Shown: positions 37,335-46,648, counted from the first letter of the stretch. The stretch is DNA of 64,000 bases from Phycicoccus elongatus Lp2 (GCF_000367525.1 NZ_HF570956.1:1618588-1682587), one strand, 5' to 3'. Translations and numbers: made by a program. Notes: generated by a model not told the origin, from the sequence alone.

Positions 37335-38266
37335 AGGGCCACCTCCGTCCCGAGCCCGGCGGACTGCGCTCGCGTGGCGATCGCGTCCGCGACCAGCAGG
37401 TCGCTCGCGCCGCTGCCGAGATTGGCGATGACGACCCGACCTCGCGGGCGCGACTGCCCGAGCAGGTGCCCCGTCCACGCCGTGGCCCGTGGGTAGGCGC
37501 CCAGCTTGGCCCGATCGGCGCGCACCGCCTCGAACTGGCGCATGTCGTCAGCCGCCAAGGTCGCGGTCTCGGCGAGGTCCGGTCCGATCGAACTCGCATA
37601 GTCCAGAGGCAACATCAGGGCGTCAGACCGGGGGAGAGTGACGGGCAGCCGCGTGTCGGTGAGGCCGATCGACAGTCCGGTGATGATCGTCCCGGCATCG
37701 CGGACCGCGGCCTCCCTCGACGACGCCGACAGGATCGTCAGCCCCGGCGCCCCCGATCGCGCCCATTCGGTGAGCTCGCGCAGCGCCGAGGCGCGGCGTG
37801 CCCACACGGTCACCTCGCGACGCCCCAGAGCGGCGAGCATCGCCACGTGCGAGCGTGCCTGGCTGCCGGCGCCGAGGTAGGTGATCGGGTCGTCGCCGGC
37901 CAGGGCCCGGACGCAGGCGCCGGTGACGGCGGCTGTCCGCACGGCCGTGAGTTCCGTCGCGGGCATGAGGCACGTGGGCTCTCCGGTCGTGCCGTCATTG
38001 ACGATCATGACCCCCGTCGCCGTGGGTAGCCCCCGGACCGGATTGTCCGGAACGACACTGATCCACTTGCAGCCCAACAGATTTCGCTCTGGGTGCGCCG
38101 CTGGCATGGCGTTCGCGAACATCCCCGGAGCCGTGTGGACCGCCGGCTTCGGCGGTGCCTCGGCACGGCCCTCGGCGAGCGCCACCAGCGCCTCCTCGGC
38201 GAGGTCGAGAAGCTCATCCCACGAAGGCAGGGCCGCGCGCACGTCGTCGTCGGTCAGCACTCGCAC
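37331..38266 (-). CDS. ornithine cyclodeaminase / mu-crystallin family protein
   Basis: 311 residues, NAD(P)-binding oxidoreductase fold. Seen: PKPAVHTAPGMFANAMPAAH, GCKWISVVPDNPVRGLPTAT, the substrate-lysine region, TAAVTGACVRALAGDDPITY LGAGSQARSH with the G-x-G-x-x-x dinucleotide loop. Family members include ornithine and lysine cyclodeaminases, alanine dehydrogenases and ketimine reductases; the exact reaction cannot be told. GTG start with TAGGTT ending 6 bases upstream, sharing its promoter region with the divergent hemW. Translationally coupled to the phosphatase. Confidence 0.9.
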   Translation of the reverse strand: MRVLTDDDVRAALPSWDELLDLAEEALVALAEGRAEAPPKPAVHTAPGMFANAMPAAHPERNLLGCKWISVVPDNPVRGLPTATGVMIVNDGTTGEPTCLMPATELTAVRTAAVTGACVRALAGDDPITYLGAGSQARSHVAMLAALGRREVTVWARRASALRELTEWARSGAPGLTILSASSREAAVRDAGTIITGLSIGLTDTRLPVTLPRSDALMLPLDYASSIGPDLAETATLAADDMRQFEAVRADRAKLGAYPRATAWTGHLLGQSRPRGRVVIANLGSGASDLLVADAIATRAQSAGLGTEVAL

Positions 38267-38292
38267 CCGCCCAACCTAGCCGCGGTGGGAGG

Positions 38293-39522
38293 ATGACGGG
38301 TGTGCCGCAACTCCCCGAGGGTGACCCCGCGCCGCCCACCGGGCAGCTTCCGGCGTCGGCGCTGACGCATCTCCCTCGCCGTCCGCTGGCCGTCTACGTC
38401 CACGTTCCCTTCTGTCGGGTCCGCTGCGGCTATTGCGACTTCAACACCTACACGCTCGGCGAGCTCGGGTCCGAGCGGTCGCCGGCCACGTACGTCGACT
38501 CTGCCCAGCGCGAGCTCGCCCTCGCCGACCGCGTGCTCGGACCGGACGTGCCGCCCGTCGACACCGTGTTCTTCGGCGGCGGCACCCCCACGATGCTTCC
38601 CGCGGCCGACCTCACCGGTTTGCTGCGCGGCATACGAGAGACGTTCGGGCTTGCTCCGGGCGCCGAGGTGACGACCGAGGCCAATCCTGATTCGGTCGAC
38701 GCGGCATACCTGGAAACGTTGCGGGAGAACGGGTTCACCCGCGTGTCCTTCGGTGTGCAGTCCGCTGTGCCTCACGTCCTCGCCACCCTCGACCGCACCC
38801 ACGACCCGGCGAATGTCGAGCGAGCGGTGGCCGCCGCCCGAGCCGCGGGGCTCGCCGTGAGCCTCGATCTCATCTACGGCACGCCGGGGGAGTCCACGGG
38901 TGACTGGGCGACGTCCGTCGACGCTGCCCTCGCCCTCGCGCCCGAACACCTCTCGGCCTATGCGCTCACGGTCGAAGAGGGCACCAAGCTCGCCGCCCAG
39001 GTGCGCCGAGGCGTCCACCCCGCGCCGGATCCTGACGACGAGGCCGACAAGTACGCGCTCGTCGACGAACGCCTCGCCGCCGCGGGCTACGGGTGGTACG
39101 AGATCAGCAACTGGGCCCGCACCCCGACCGATCGATGCCGACACAATCTGCACTATTGGTCAGGCGCGAACTGGTGGGGGATCGGGCCGGGCGCGCATTC
39201 GCATGTCGGGGGCGTGCGCTGGTGGAACGTCAAGCATCCCAGCGCGTATGCCGCGCGGCTGGCTTCGGGCGACTCCCCGGCGGCCGCTCGCGAGACGCTG
39301 ACGGTTGAGCAGCGGGACGATGAGCGTGTTCTCCTCGGCATCCGCCTGGCAAACGGTCTGCCGATCGACGGCCTGGGCGCGCAGGCAAGACTGCGGGTCG
39401 GTGAACTCATCGGCGACGGGCTCGTCGATGGCCAGCTCGCCCTGACTGACCGCCGACTGGTCCTCACCCGCCGGGGTCGGCTCCTCGCGGACACTGTCGT
39501 CCACGCCCTGCTGGCCACCTGA
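38293..39522 (+). CDS. hemW: radical SAM heme chaperone HemW (coproporphyrinogen III oxidase-like)
   Basis: 409 residues. Radical-SAM motif C-x3-C-x2-C in VPFCRVRCGYCDFNTYT; GGGTPTMLP and the C-terminal HemN-like domain (NLHYWSGANWWGIGPGAHSH) follow. The absent extra N-terminal cysteine of true HemN fits HemW, which hands heme to target proteins. It lies between lepA and hrcA, its standard position. ATG 38293 has GGGAGG directly against it; GTG 38302 in frame has better spacing from that site and may be the real start. Confidence 0.93.
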   Translation: MTGVPQLPEGDPAPPTGQLPASALTHLPRRPLAVYVHVPFCRVRCGYCDFNTYTLGELGSERSPATYVDSAQRELALADRVLGPDVPPVDTVFFGGGTPTMLPAADLTGLLRGIRETFGLAPGAEVTTEANPDSVDAAYLETLRENGFTRVSFGVQSAVPHVLATLDRTHDPANVERAVAAARAAGLAVSLDLIYGTPGESTGDWATSVDAALALAPEHLSAYALTVEEGTKLAAQVRRGVHPAPDPDDEADKYALVDERLAAAGYGWYEISNWARTPTDRCRHNLHYWSGANWWGIGPGAHSHVGGVRWWNVKHPSAYAARLASGDSPAAARETLTVEQRDDERVLLGIRLANGLPIDGLGAQARLRVGELIGDGLVDGQLALTDRRLVLTRRGRLLADTVVHALLAT

Positions 39523-39536
39523 TTAGGCTCGCCTCC

Positions 39537-40289
39537 ATGACGCGACTGACCGACCAGACTGCCATCGTCACCGGAGCCAGCCGAGGAATCGGCCTGGCCA
39601 TCGCCAAGCGCCTCGTGGCCGAGGGCGCCCACGTCGTCATCACGGCCCGCAGGCCCGAAGCACTCGAGGAGGCCGTCGAAGCCCTCGGGGGGCCCGACAA
39701 GGCGCGTTTCGTCGCGGGATCGGCCGATGACCCGGCCCACCAGGACGAGGTGATCGCGACGGCGACCGAAGCCTTCGGGCCGGTGACCCTCATGGTCAAC
39801 AACACCGGCATCAATCCGGTCTTCGGCCCCCTCATGGACCTCGACCTGGACGCCGCCCGCAGGATCGTCGAGACGAACTGCCTGGCGGCCCTGGCCTGGG
39901 TGCAGAAACTCCACGCCGATGGCCTGGCCGAGCGGGGTGGTTCGATCGTCAACGTCGCCTCCGTCGCCGGTGTGCGCCCCGCCCCCGGCATCGCCTTCTA
40001 CGGGGCTTCCAAGGCGATGCTCATCCACCTCACCGAAGAACTCGCCGTCGAACTCGGCCCGACGATCCGGGTGAACGCGGTCGCCCCCGCCGTGGTGAAG
40101 ACGAAGTTCGCCAAGGCGCTCTACGAGGGACGCGAGGAGCAGGTGTCGGCGCCGTACCCGCTGAAAAGGCTCGGGCGCCCGGAGGACATCGCCGGTGCGG
40201 TCGCCTACCTGCTCAGCGACGACGCGGCCTGGGTGACCGGCCAGACGCTCGTTCTCGACGGAGGGGTGCTCCTGCGAGGCGGCGTCTGA
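39537..40289 (+). CDS. SDR-family oxidoreductase
   Basis: 250-residue classical short-chain dehydrogenase. Cofactor loop TGASRGIG (residues about 12-19), NNTG, catalytic Ser in VNVASVAG and Y-x3-K in FYGASKAMLIHL. The final GRPEDIAGAVAYLLSDDAAW VTGQTLVLDGG is family standard. It resembles 3-oxoacyl-ACP reductase-like FabG enzymes of lipid metabolism, but the substrate is unspecified. TAGGCT ends 7 bases before the ATG. It begins 14 bases after hemW. Confidence 0.92.
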   Translation: MTRLTDQTAIVTGASRGIGLAIAKRLVAEGAHVVITARRPEALEEAVEALGGPDKARFVAGSADDPAHQDEVIATATEAFGPVTLMVNNTGINPVFGPLMDLDLDAARRIVETNCLAALAWVQKLHADGLAERGGSIVNVASVAGVRPAPGIAFYGASKAMLIHLTEELAVELGPTIRVNAVAPAVVKTKFAKALYEGREEQVSAPYPLKRLGRPEDIAGAVAYLLSDDAAWVTGQTLVLDGGVLLRGGV

Positions 40290-40361
40290 CGTGACCCTGT
40301 CCTGGTCGAGGATCCGCCACGTCCTGCACACCGAGGCCGGCAGCGCGGCACTGCTCAGGGC

Positions 40362-40514
40362 GTGACTCTGTTGGCCCTGCAGGCCGACACCTTCAGCGCC
40401 GAGGCCAGCGGTGCCCGGGGGACGCCGACCTTCTTCGTCGGCACGCAGCGGCACACCGGGCCCCATGACGCAGCGACGCTGATCGCTGCGCTCGAGGACC
40501 ACGGTGGCCGCTGA
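40362..40514 (+). pseudogene. DsbA/thioredoxin-like fragment
   Basis: 50-codon fragment that reads [43 protein letters not shown] before the stop. G-x-x-G-T-P-T-F-F-V is the cis-proline segment of DsbA-like thiol oxidoreductases, followed by the terminal helix. The catalytic C-x-x-C half is missing, and the preceding 70 bases show only short, out-of-frame coding. It is most likely the 3' remnant of a DsbA domain lost by deletion. Confidence 0.6.
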
Positions 40515-40517
40515 GCC

Positions 40518-40958
40518 TCACTTCACGAAGTCGGGGGTCATCGGCGGCTTCCAGTACTCACCGTTCATCGCCTTCACGGCGCCGACGACGTGGAGCACGA
40601 TGCCGACGATCCACACGATCGGGTAGGTGATGAACCCGACGAGGATGATCATCAGCAGCGCCGAGATGATCAGGCCGATGCCGATCATGATCTGAACGTT
40701 CAGCGCATTCGCGACGTGCGAGCGGACGAAGGGTCCGCGGTCGCGGTAGATGAAGTACATGACGAGCGCGGCGACGAAGCCGAGCGTGCCGCCGGAGAAG
40801 AAGGTCGCGGCGGCGCCGACGCCGTGCGCGAGCGCACCGATCTGCTTCTCGGTCTCCGGTGACAGTTGGGCGGGCGCCTGCCCGTAGTGGGCGGCCTGCG
40901 GCGGGATGGTGCCCTGCGACTCGGCCGGCTCGAACGGCTGGTTGGGTGATGTGCTCAT
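40518..40958 (-). CDS. DUF4870 domain-containing membrane protein
   Basis: 146 residues. A polar N-terminus (about 1-45, Gln/Pro-rich) precedes three membrane helices with the DUF4870 pattern: AALVMYFIYRDRGPFVRSHV ANALN, MIGIGLIISALLMIILVGFI and TYPIVWIVGIVLHVVGAVKA MNGEYW. Function unknown. ATG with GGGAGAAC upstream. It is convergent with the SDR/DsbA remnant and alone on its strand. Confidence 0.9.
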   Translation of the reverse strand: MSTSPNQPFEPAESQGTIPPQAAHYGQAPAQLSPETEKQIGALAHGVGAAATFFSGGTLGFVAALVMYFIYRDRGPFVRSHVANALNVQIMIGIGLIISALLMIILVGFITYPIVWIVGIVLHVVGAVKAMNGEYWKPPMTPDFVK

Positions 40959-41059
40959 GGTGTTCTCCCTGGGGTGGTGGTCAGTGGTGCTCCCTGCCCT
41001 CCATGGAAGCACGCCGGGGGACCTTTCGTTCCCCGCTTCGGGGTGGGTTCAGGGACCGG

Positions 41060-41941
41060 TCAGGGTGCTGCCGGAGCCGTGACGAAGTCGATCAGTTCCT
41101 CCACCCGGGCGAGCAGGGAGGGCTCGAGGTCGGCGTAGGTCCGCACGGTCCCGAGAATTCGCTTCCAACCGTGAGCCACGTCCGCCTGGGTCGCGTGCGG
41201 CCAGCCCAACTCGCGCAGGATCCCGTGCTTCCAGGATGTGCCTCGCGGGATGACCGGCCACTGCTGCCAGCCCAACCGCTCCGGGCGCACCGACTGCCAG
41301 ACGTCCACGTAGGGATGGCCGACGACCAGGACATGCGCGGCATACGGCTGGAGGGTGGCTGCCCTCGCGACGACCGCCGACTCCTTGGTGCCCGGCACCA
41401 GATGGTCGACCAGCACGCCCATCCGGCGGCCCGGACCGGGGGAGAAGTCCCGGATGGCAGACTCGAGGTCGTCGACTCCGTCGAGCATCTCGACGACGAC
41501 CCCCTCGACGCGCAGGTCGTGGCCCCAGACCTTCTCGACGAGTTCGGCGTCGTGGCGGCCCTCGACGAAGATGCGCGACCCGCTCGCGACCTTCGCCTTG
41601 ACGCCCTGGACGGCTCGCGACCCCGACGCCGTGCGGGCCGTCGCCGCCCTCGCGGCCGCCAGCCGCGCCTGCTGGGCGGCCTCTGGTGGCGTGAGCACGA
41701 CCGGCCTGCCGTCGACGAGGAAGCCCGCCCCGAGCTGGAACCCCTTGAGGCGGCCGTGCCGGTCCTCGAGGTGCACGACGTGCTGGCCGCCGGCCTTCTC
41801 GACGCGCACGACGGCACCGACCCAACCGGTGGTCGCGTCCTCGACGACCAGACCCGTCTCGGCCGGGACCGGCCGGGATCGACCGCGGGCGGGGGCCCGC
41901 CAGTCACCGGCGAGCACGTCACGGCCATAACGATCGGTCAC
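41060..41941 (-). CDS. DUF3097 domain-containing protein
   Basis: 293 residues of the actinobacterial DUF3097 family, function unknown. Beginning TDRYGRDVLAGDWRAP; a small beta domain (about 35-75, GLVVEDATTGWVGAVVRVEK), then a TOPRIM-like region with the motif RIFVEGRHDAELVEKVWG (acidic Glu/Asp cluster), GVLVDHLVPGTKES and VLVVGHPYVDVWQSVRP. The TOPRIM-like E-G-R-x-D and D-H pattern suggests nucleic-acid cleavage or primase-like chemistry, but this is inference. GTG start. It is divergent from hrcA, with the CIRCE operator in the shared 129-base region. Confidence 0.88.
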   Translation of the reverse strand: MTDRYGRDVLAGDWRAPARGRSRPVPAETGLVVEDATTGWVGAVVRVEKAGGQHVVHLEDRHGRLKGFQLGAGFLVDGRPVVLTPPEAAQQARLAAARAATARTASGSRAVQGVKAKVASGSRIFVEGRHDAELVEKVWGHDLRVEGVVVEMLDGVDDLESAIRDFSPGPGRRMGVLVDHLVPGTKESAVVARAATLQPYAAHVLVVGHPYVDVWQSVRPERLGWQQWPVIPRGTSWKHGILRELGWPHATQADVAHGWKRILGTVRTYADLEPSLLARVEELIDFVTAPAAP

Positions 41942-42008
41942 GGTCAGCCACGGTAGGTCGCGCACTCGCCGCGCGCGGGAACGGCACGCCGACCGCACCG
42001 CGTTAGGA

Positions 42009-42035
42009 TTGGCACTCAGGCAGGGAGAGTGCCAG
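42009..42035. promoter_or_regulatory. CIRCE operator of HrcA
   Basis: TTGGCACTC, nine bases, GAGTGCCAG: the CIRCE inverted repeat (consensus TTAGCACTC-N9-GAGTGCTAA) with 8 of 9 bases paired. It lies immediately downstream of a -10-like TAGGAT at 42004-42009 and 36 bases before the hrcA start, so HrcA bound here would block its own operon with dnaJ, relieved on heat shock. Confidence 0.92.
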
Positions 42036-42070
42036 CAAGCAGGGTTGAGGACCGGACGAGGAGGGCAGGC

Positions 42071-43099
42071 ATGAGCGAGGAGCGCCGCTTGGCCGTGCTG
42101 CGTGCCATCGTCCAGGACTATGTCGACACCTCGGAGCCGGTCGGATCCAAGGCACTGCTCGACCGCCATCACCTCGGTGTCTCTGCCGCGACGATCCGCA
42201 ACGACATGGCTGTCCTCGAGGAGGAGGGCCTCATTGCAGCCCCCCACACGAGCGCCGGTCGGATCCCCACCGATGCCGGGTACCGACTCTTCGTCGACAA
42301 GCTCGCGGCCATCAAGCCCATGAGCGTGGCCGAGCGCCGGGCCATCAGCCATTTCCTCGACACCGCCGTCGATCTCGATGACGTCGTCGAGCGCACGGTC
42401 CGCCTCCTGTCGACGCTGACGCGTCAGGTCGCGCTCGTCCAGTACCCCTCGTTGACGCGGTCGTCGGTGCGCCACATCGAGCTCGTCCCGATCGCCGCTG
42501 ATCGTCTCCTCGTCGTGCTCATCACCACGACCGGTCGGGTCGAGCAGCGCATCGTCGCCAGCGAGGTCGACCTGCTCTCCCCGGCCGGCGAGGACCTCAT
42601 GGCGCGCGTGCGCGCCGACGTCGGATCGGTGGCCTCCGGTGCCACCCTCGCCGAAGCGGCCGCCGGCCTGGCAGAGCTGCCCACCCGCCTGTCCGACAGC
42701 GATGCGACGCTGACCCGCACCATCGCCACGGCCCTTGCCGATGCCCTGGTCGAAGAGCGCGAGGAGCGCGTGGTCGTCGCCGGCACCTCGCACCTGGCCA
42801 GGCACGGCGCCGAATTCACGACCAGCCTGGGCCCGGTCCTCGAGGCCCTGGAGGAGCACGTGATCCTCCTCAAGCTCTTGGGCACGGCCAGCGAGCAGGG
42901 TGCGCTCGCCGTCCGTATCGGCCACGAGAACCCCCATGCCGGCCTGCACGCCACGTCGATGGTGTCCACCGGCTACGGCAGCGGCAGCGACCTCGTGGCC
43001 GGGCTCGGGGTCGTCGGCCCGACCCGCATGGACTACCCCACGACGATGGCCGCCGTCCGTGCCGTCGCCACCTATGTCAGCCGCATCCTGGATCGCTGA
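42071..43099 (+). CDS. hrcA: heat-inducible transcription repressor HrcA
   Basis: 342-residue repressor of class I heat-shock genes. The N-terminal winged helix is seen in [42 protein letters not shown] and the [13 protein letters not shown] segment. A GAF-like dimerisation domain and inserted domain follow. ATG 42071 has GAGGAGGG in place; the longer frame from 42029 would start within CIRCE. It controls itself and probably groESL through CIRCE. dnaJ starts 21 bases after it. Confidence 0.97.
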   Translation: MSEERRLAVLRAIVQDYVDTSEPVGSKALLDRHHLGVSAATIRNDMAVLEEEGLIAAPHTSAGRIPTDAGYRLFVDKLAAIKPMSVAERRAISHFLDTAVDLDDVVERTVRLLSTLTRQVALVQYPSLTRSSVRHIELVPIAADRLLVVLITTTGRVEQRIVASEVDLLSPAGEDLMARVRADVGSVASGATLAEAAAGLAELPTRLSDSDATLTRTIATALADALVEEREERVVVAGTSHLARHGAEFTTSLGPVLEALEEHVILLKLLGTASEQGALAVRIGHENPHAGLHATSMVSTGYGSGSDLVAGLGVVGPTRMDYPTTMAAVRAVATYVSRILDR

Positions 43100-43120
43100 A
43101 ACCGCCACAAAGGAACCTGA

Positions 43121-44257
43121 GTGAACGACTACTACGCCGAGCTCGGCGTGTCCCGCGACGCGAGCGCGGAGGAGATCAAGCGCGCCTACCGCAAGGCCGC
43201 CCGCAAGCTCCACCCGGACGTCAATCCCGGCCCGGAGGCCGAGGAGCAGTTCAAGAAGGTCTCCCAGGCCTACGACGTGCTCTCGGACGTCGACAAGCGC
43301 CGGCAGTACGACATGGGTGCTGACCCCTATGCCGATGCTGCCGCCGGTTTCGGCCCGGGCTTCTCCTTCTCCGCCAGCGACCTCTTCGATGCCTTCTTCG
43401 GTGGCGCTGGTGCGGCCCGCGGGACGCGCGGTCCGCGGCCGCGCATGATGCGCGGCCAGGATGCCCTCGTGCCGCTCGACATCGACCTGTCCCAGGCCGT
43501 GTTCGGTGGCAATGCGGACCTCGTCATTGACACCGCCGTCGGCTGCCCGACCTGTCACGGCGACGGATGCGCTCCGGGCACCACGCCCCGCACCTGTGAT
43601 GTGTGCAAGGGAGCCGGCGAGATCCAACAGGTGCAGCGCAGCTTCCTCGGCCAGGTCATGACGACCCGCCCGTGCCTGACCTGCCAGGGTTTCGGCACCG
43701 TCATCCCCGACCCCTGCCGCGAATGCTCCGGCGACGGCCGCATCCGTCATCGCCGCACCCTGACGATCAAGGTGCCCGCGGGCGTCGACACCGGCACGCG
43801 CATCCAGCTCACGGGGGAGGGCGAGGTCGGGCATGGCAACGGCCCTGCCGGCGACCTCTATGTCGAGATCGCGGTGCGCAGCCACCCGATGTTCCAGCGC
43901 CGAGGCGATGACCTGCACGCGACGCTCGAGGTCCCGATGACGGCGGCTGCCCTGGGGGCGGCCATTCCACTCGAAACCCTCGACGGCGCCCGCGAGGTCG
44001 ACGTCCGCGTCGGCGCCCAGTCCGGCGACACCGTGACCTTGCGCGGTCTCGGCGTCACCCACCTGCGCCAGAACACCCGCGGCGACCTCACCGTCCACCT
44101 CCTCGTCCAGACCCCGACGCGGCTGACCCCCGAGCAGGAGGCGCTGCTGCGCCAGCTCGCCGAGTTGCGCGGCGAGGAGAAGCCCAACGGCAAGGTCGCC
44201 AGCCCGGCGGAAGCCGGGCTCTTCGGCAAGCTCCGCGACGCCTTCAAGGTCCGCTGA
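43121..44257 (+). CDS. dnaJ: chaperone DnaJ (DnaJ2 type)
   Basis: 378-residue Hsp40. J domain at about 1-70 with HPD in [13 protein letters not shown], a Gly/Phe-rich linker, then four C-x-x-C-x-G-x-G repeats ([36 protein letters not shown]) for two zinc sites, and the substrate-binding C-terminal domains. Paired with hrcA, this is the DnaJ2 paralogue common in Actinobacteria; the other dnaJ usually sits with dnaK elsewhere. GTG start, 21 bases after hrcA, in the CIRCE-controlled operon. Confidence 0.96.
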   Translation: MNDYYAELGVSRDASAEEIKRAYRKAARKLHPDVNPGPEAEEQFKKVSQAYDVLSDVDKRRQYDMGADPYADAAAGFGPGFSFSASDLFDAFFGGAGAARGTRGPRPRMMRGQDALVPLDIDLSQAVFGGNADLVIDTAVGCPTCHGDGCAPGTTPRTCDVCKGAGEIQQVQRSFLGQVMTTRPCLTCQGFGTVIPDPCRECSGDGRIRHRRTLTIKVPAGVDTGTRIQLTGEGEVGHGNGPAGDLYVEIAVRSHPMFQRRGDDLHATLEVPMTAAALGAAIPLETLDGAREVDVRVGAQSGDTVTLRGLGVTHLRQNTRGDLTVHLLVQTPTRLTPEQEALLRQLAELRGEEKPNGKVASPAEAGLFGKLRDAFKVR

Positions 44258-44278
44258 CCCCATACGAGGTATGCCGCG

Positions 44279-45022
44279 ATGACCCTGCCGCTCTACCTCA
44301 CCGATCCTGGGGCGCTGGCCACGGCGGTTGTCGGCAGCCGCGTCGACGTGACCGGCCCCGAGGCCCGACACGCGGTGACGGTGCGCCGAACCGCTGTCGG
44401 TGATCAGGTTCTGGTCGCCGACGGTGCTGGCGTCCTCGTGACGGGAGCCGTACTCGACGCGAGCCCGCAGAGGCTGACGGTCGTGGTCGAGTCCATTGAC
44501 CTCATGCCGGAGCCGTCACCGCGTTTCGTGCTGGTCCAGGCCTTGGCCAAGAACGATCGCGACGACCAGGCGATCGAGGCCGCCACCGAACTCGGGGTCG
44601 ACGAGGTCATCCCGTGGCAGGCCGACCGGAGCATCGTGCAGTGGCGCGGAGAACGCGGCGAGAAGGCCCGCCGCAAATGGGACCAAGTCCTCCTCGCCGC
44701 CACCAAGCAGTCCCGCCGGTCACGCCGCCCCCTCCTGGGTGAGGCGATGACCACCACCCAGCTCGCCGGGCGCATCGCAGGTGCGGCCGCGGCATACCTG
44801 CTGCTGGAGCACGCGAGCGAGCCCCTCGCGGGGCTCACCCTCCCGAGCGCCGGTGAGGTCTTCGTCATCGTCGGGCCCGAGGGCGGCGTCACCCCCGCCG
44901 AGGTCGAGCGCCTCTGCTCAGCCGGGGCACGCCCCGTGCGCTTGGGGAGCACCGTCCTGCGATCGAGCAGCGCCGGCCCGGCCGCGCTCGCCGTCCTGAA
45001 CGCGGCCGGCCCCTGGCGCTGA
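44279..45022 (+). CDS. rsmE: 16S rRNA (uracil(1498)-N3)-methyltransferase
   Basis: SPOUT-class methyltransferase that methylates U1498 of 16S rRNA. 247 residues: an N-terminal PUA-like domain (GPEARHAVTVRRTAVGDQVL) and the C-terminal trefoil knot with EVFVIVGPEGGVTPAEVERL and VRLGSTVLRSSSAGPAALAV. It includes the conserved KNDRDDQAIEAATELGVDEV I. It follows dnaJ by 21 bases, the usual order. A GTATGCCG copy lies in the gap. It ends 3 bases from the convergent Gmad2 gene. Confidence 0.95.
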   Translation: MTLPLYLTDPGALATAVVGSRVDVTGPEARHAVTVRRTAVGDQVLVADGAGVLVTGAVLDASPQRLTVVVESIDLMPEPSPRFVLVQALAKNDRDDQAIEAATELGVDEVIPWQADRSIVQWRGERGEKARRKWDQVLLAATKQSRRSRRPLLGEAMTTTQLAGRIAGAAAAYLLLEHASEPLAGLTLPSAGEVFVIVGPEGGVTPAEVERLCSAGARPVRLGSTVLRSSSAGPAALAVLNAAGPWR

Positions 45023-45025
45023 CCG

Positions 45026-46127
45026 TCAGCGCACGGTCAAGGAGACCGAGTCGTTGGCGACCTCACCCGCGCCGTCCTTCATCGACACCGCGAACGCCTT
45101 GAGCACGTACTCACCTGCGTCGGGGATCGTCACCGAGATGTCGAAGGTCCCACGGTCCGGCGCCCCGGCGCTGGCGGTGACGAAGCCCTGGTCGACCACG
45201 TGTCCGGTCGCGTCGCTGAGCTGCCACTGGACGTTGGCCTCGAAGACTGTGGCCTCCCCGGAGATCTTGAGGGGCCGGCCCGCCGGAACGACGGCGGTGC
45301 CGCCCTCGGGGTAGCTGGGCTCGGTGATCCACAGATCGGTCAGCACGGTGTACTGCTGTGCTCGGGCCGGACGGGTGAAGGGCGCCGAGATGTCCACCGT
45401 CCAGAGCCGTGATGCACCATCGGTCGTCGTCAACTGCACCGGGAGGTTGCCCTGGCCGACGGCGGCCTGGGCGGTCCACACGAGTTGCTGCACAGCCAGC
45501 CCGGCAATGTTGTCGGCGATGTCGGCCGAGGGAGCGCCGCTCAGGGTGACCGTGATGCGGTCGCTGTCGATGACGATGTTCGAGAGGGACACCCCGTCCC
45601 ACGCCTTGATCTGGCCCTCGGTCGCCGTCGGGCGTCCCAGGGCGATCACCAGGGCCGCCTTCGCCTTCGCCGCCGGTGTGTCGGGTGTTTCGGCCGGCAC
45701 CCAGACCCGGCGCAGACCCAGGCCGGACTCGGGCCAGCCCAGCGCCTCGGGAGCGATGTAGTAGACCGGCACGGTGCCACCGAAGCCGGTCTCGGAGGTC
45801 GACGGGGTTCCACTGGGCGTCGCCGAGGGACTCGCACTGGGTGAGGGCGACGCGTCGGTGGCGCTCGCCGTCGGTGACGGTGTCGCGGGAACGGTTGGCG
45901 TCGCCTGCGGACGGAGGAACCACGTCCCGGCGACGACGGCCGGCCAACACGGCGGCCGCGGCCAGGAGCACGATCGGCCAGCGGCGGGTCGTGGTGGGGG
46001 CCTTGGCGGTGGTCATGGCGATCTCCTCCCAGCGGTCCGACGGCCTGACCTGCTCTGCGCGGTGCGCGAGGGCGGCCCGCAGCTCGTTCTCGAGGGCCCC
46101 GTGGTCGTGGTGGTTGTCGGTGTTCAT
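45026..46127 (-). pseudogene. GerMN/Gmad2-domain membrane protein, frameshifted; partner of the adjacent sigma factor
   Basis: Reading leftward, MNTDNHHDHGALENELRAAL to WPIVLLAAAAVLA is a cytosolic segment entering a membrane helix. The frame breaks near 45938-45946; removing one G from the GGCCGGCC there restores AVVAGTWFLRPQ, a Ser/Thr/Pro linker, a GerMN-like domain (VPVYYIAPEALG and GVSLSNIVIDSDRITVTLSG) and a C-terminal Gmad2 immunoglobulin-like domain (LKISGEATVFEANVQWQLSD and DAGEYVLKAFAVS). The start overlaps the sigma-factor stop by ATGA. An extracytoplasmic sensor or anti-sigma-like role is inferred from topology and position. The single-base insertion may be real or a sequencing error. 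Confidence 0.8.
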
Positions 46128-46648
46128 GTCAGTTCCTCCCGGCGGGCGGCGAGGGCCGCGAGTGCGCGGTGGGCGTGTGTCTTGACCGAGCCCTGGCTGA
46201 TGCCCAGGGCGTCGGCGATCTCGGTCTCGGTCAGGTCGTTCCAGTACCGCAGCGTGAGGACCTCGCGCTGTCGTTCGGGCAGCGAGTCCAGGGCGGCGAG
46301 AAGCTGGTCATGCCGACTCCGGGTGATGGCGAGGGTGTCCGCGCCGGGGGTCGTCGTGGCCACCGTGGGATCCGATGCCTCGGCGCGCAGGTGACGATGC
46401 ACCACGACGTCGTGGCGTTGGGCACTGCGCACACCATTGACGACGCTTCGTCGCAGGTATGCCGTGGGGCTGCCCTCGTCGACGCTGTCCCAGCGACGGT
46501 GCAACCCGATGAAGGCCTCCTGCACGATGTCCTCGGCTCGGGACTGGTCCCGCAGCAGCATCGTGGCGAGGCGGACCATGGGAACCCACTGCGCGGCATA
46601 CAGGCCACGCACGGCCTCGTCGGCTGCGCGCTCGGCGACCACCTTCAT
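46124..46648 (-). CDS. SigE-family ECF RNA polymerase sigma factor
   Basis: 174-residue two-domain sigma factor. Region 2: YAAQWVPMVRLATMLLRDQS RAEDIVQEAFIGLHRRWD; region 4: LPERQREVLTLRYWNDLTET EIADALGISQGSVKTHAHRA L. This is the group called SigE family in Actinobacteria, usually followed by a membrane partner, as here. The start is set at ATG 46648, because TAGGGT ends 7 bases upstream; ATG 46654 would fall within 2 bases of that hexamer. It diverges from the HIT gene, which has the same hexamer. Confidence 0.92.
   Translation of the reverse strand: MKVVAERAADEAVRGLYAAQWVPMVRLATMLLRDQSRAEDIVQEAFIGLHRRWDSVDEGSPTAYLRRSVVNGVRSAQRHDVVVHRHLRAEASDPTVATTTPGADTLAITRSRHDQLLAALDSLPERQREVLTLRYWNDLTETEIADALGISQGSVKTHAHRALAALAARREELT

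Noticed and set aside
41060..44371. Very long minus-strand open frame opposite hrcA and dnaJ
   Set aside because: Only the part up to 41941 matches a family (DUF3097). The rest is opposite well-conserved hrcA/dnaJ and is rich in His, Asp and Gly in a pattern typical of antisense of high-GC genes.
45020..45039. 7-bp hairpin TGACCGT/ACGGTCA between rsmE and the Gmad2 gene as a terminator
   Set aside because: Too short and overlapping both stop codons; could be chance given the converging ends.
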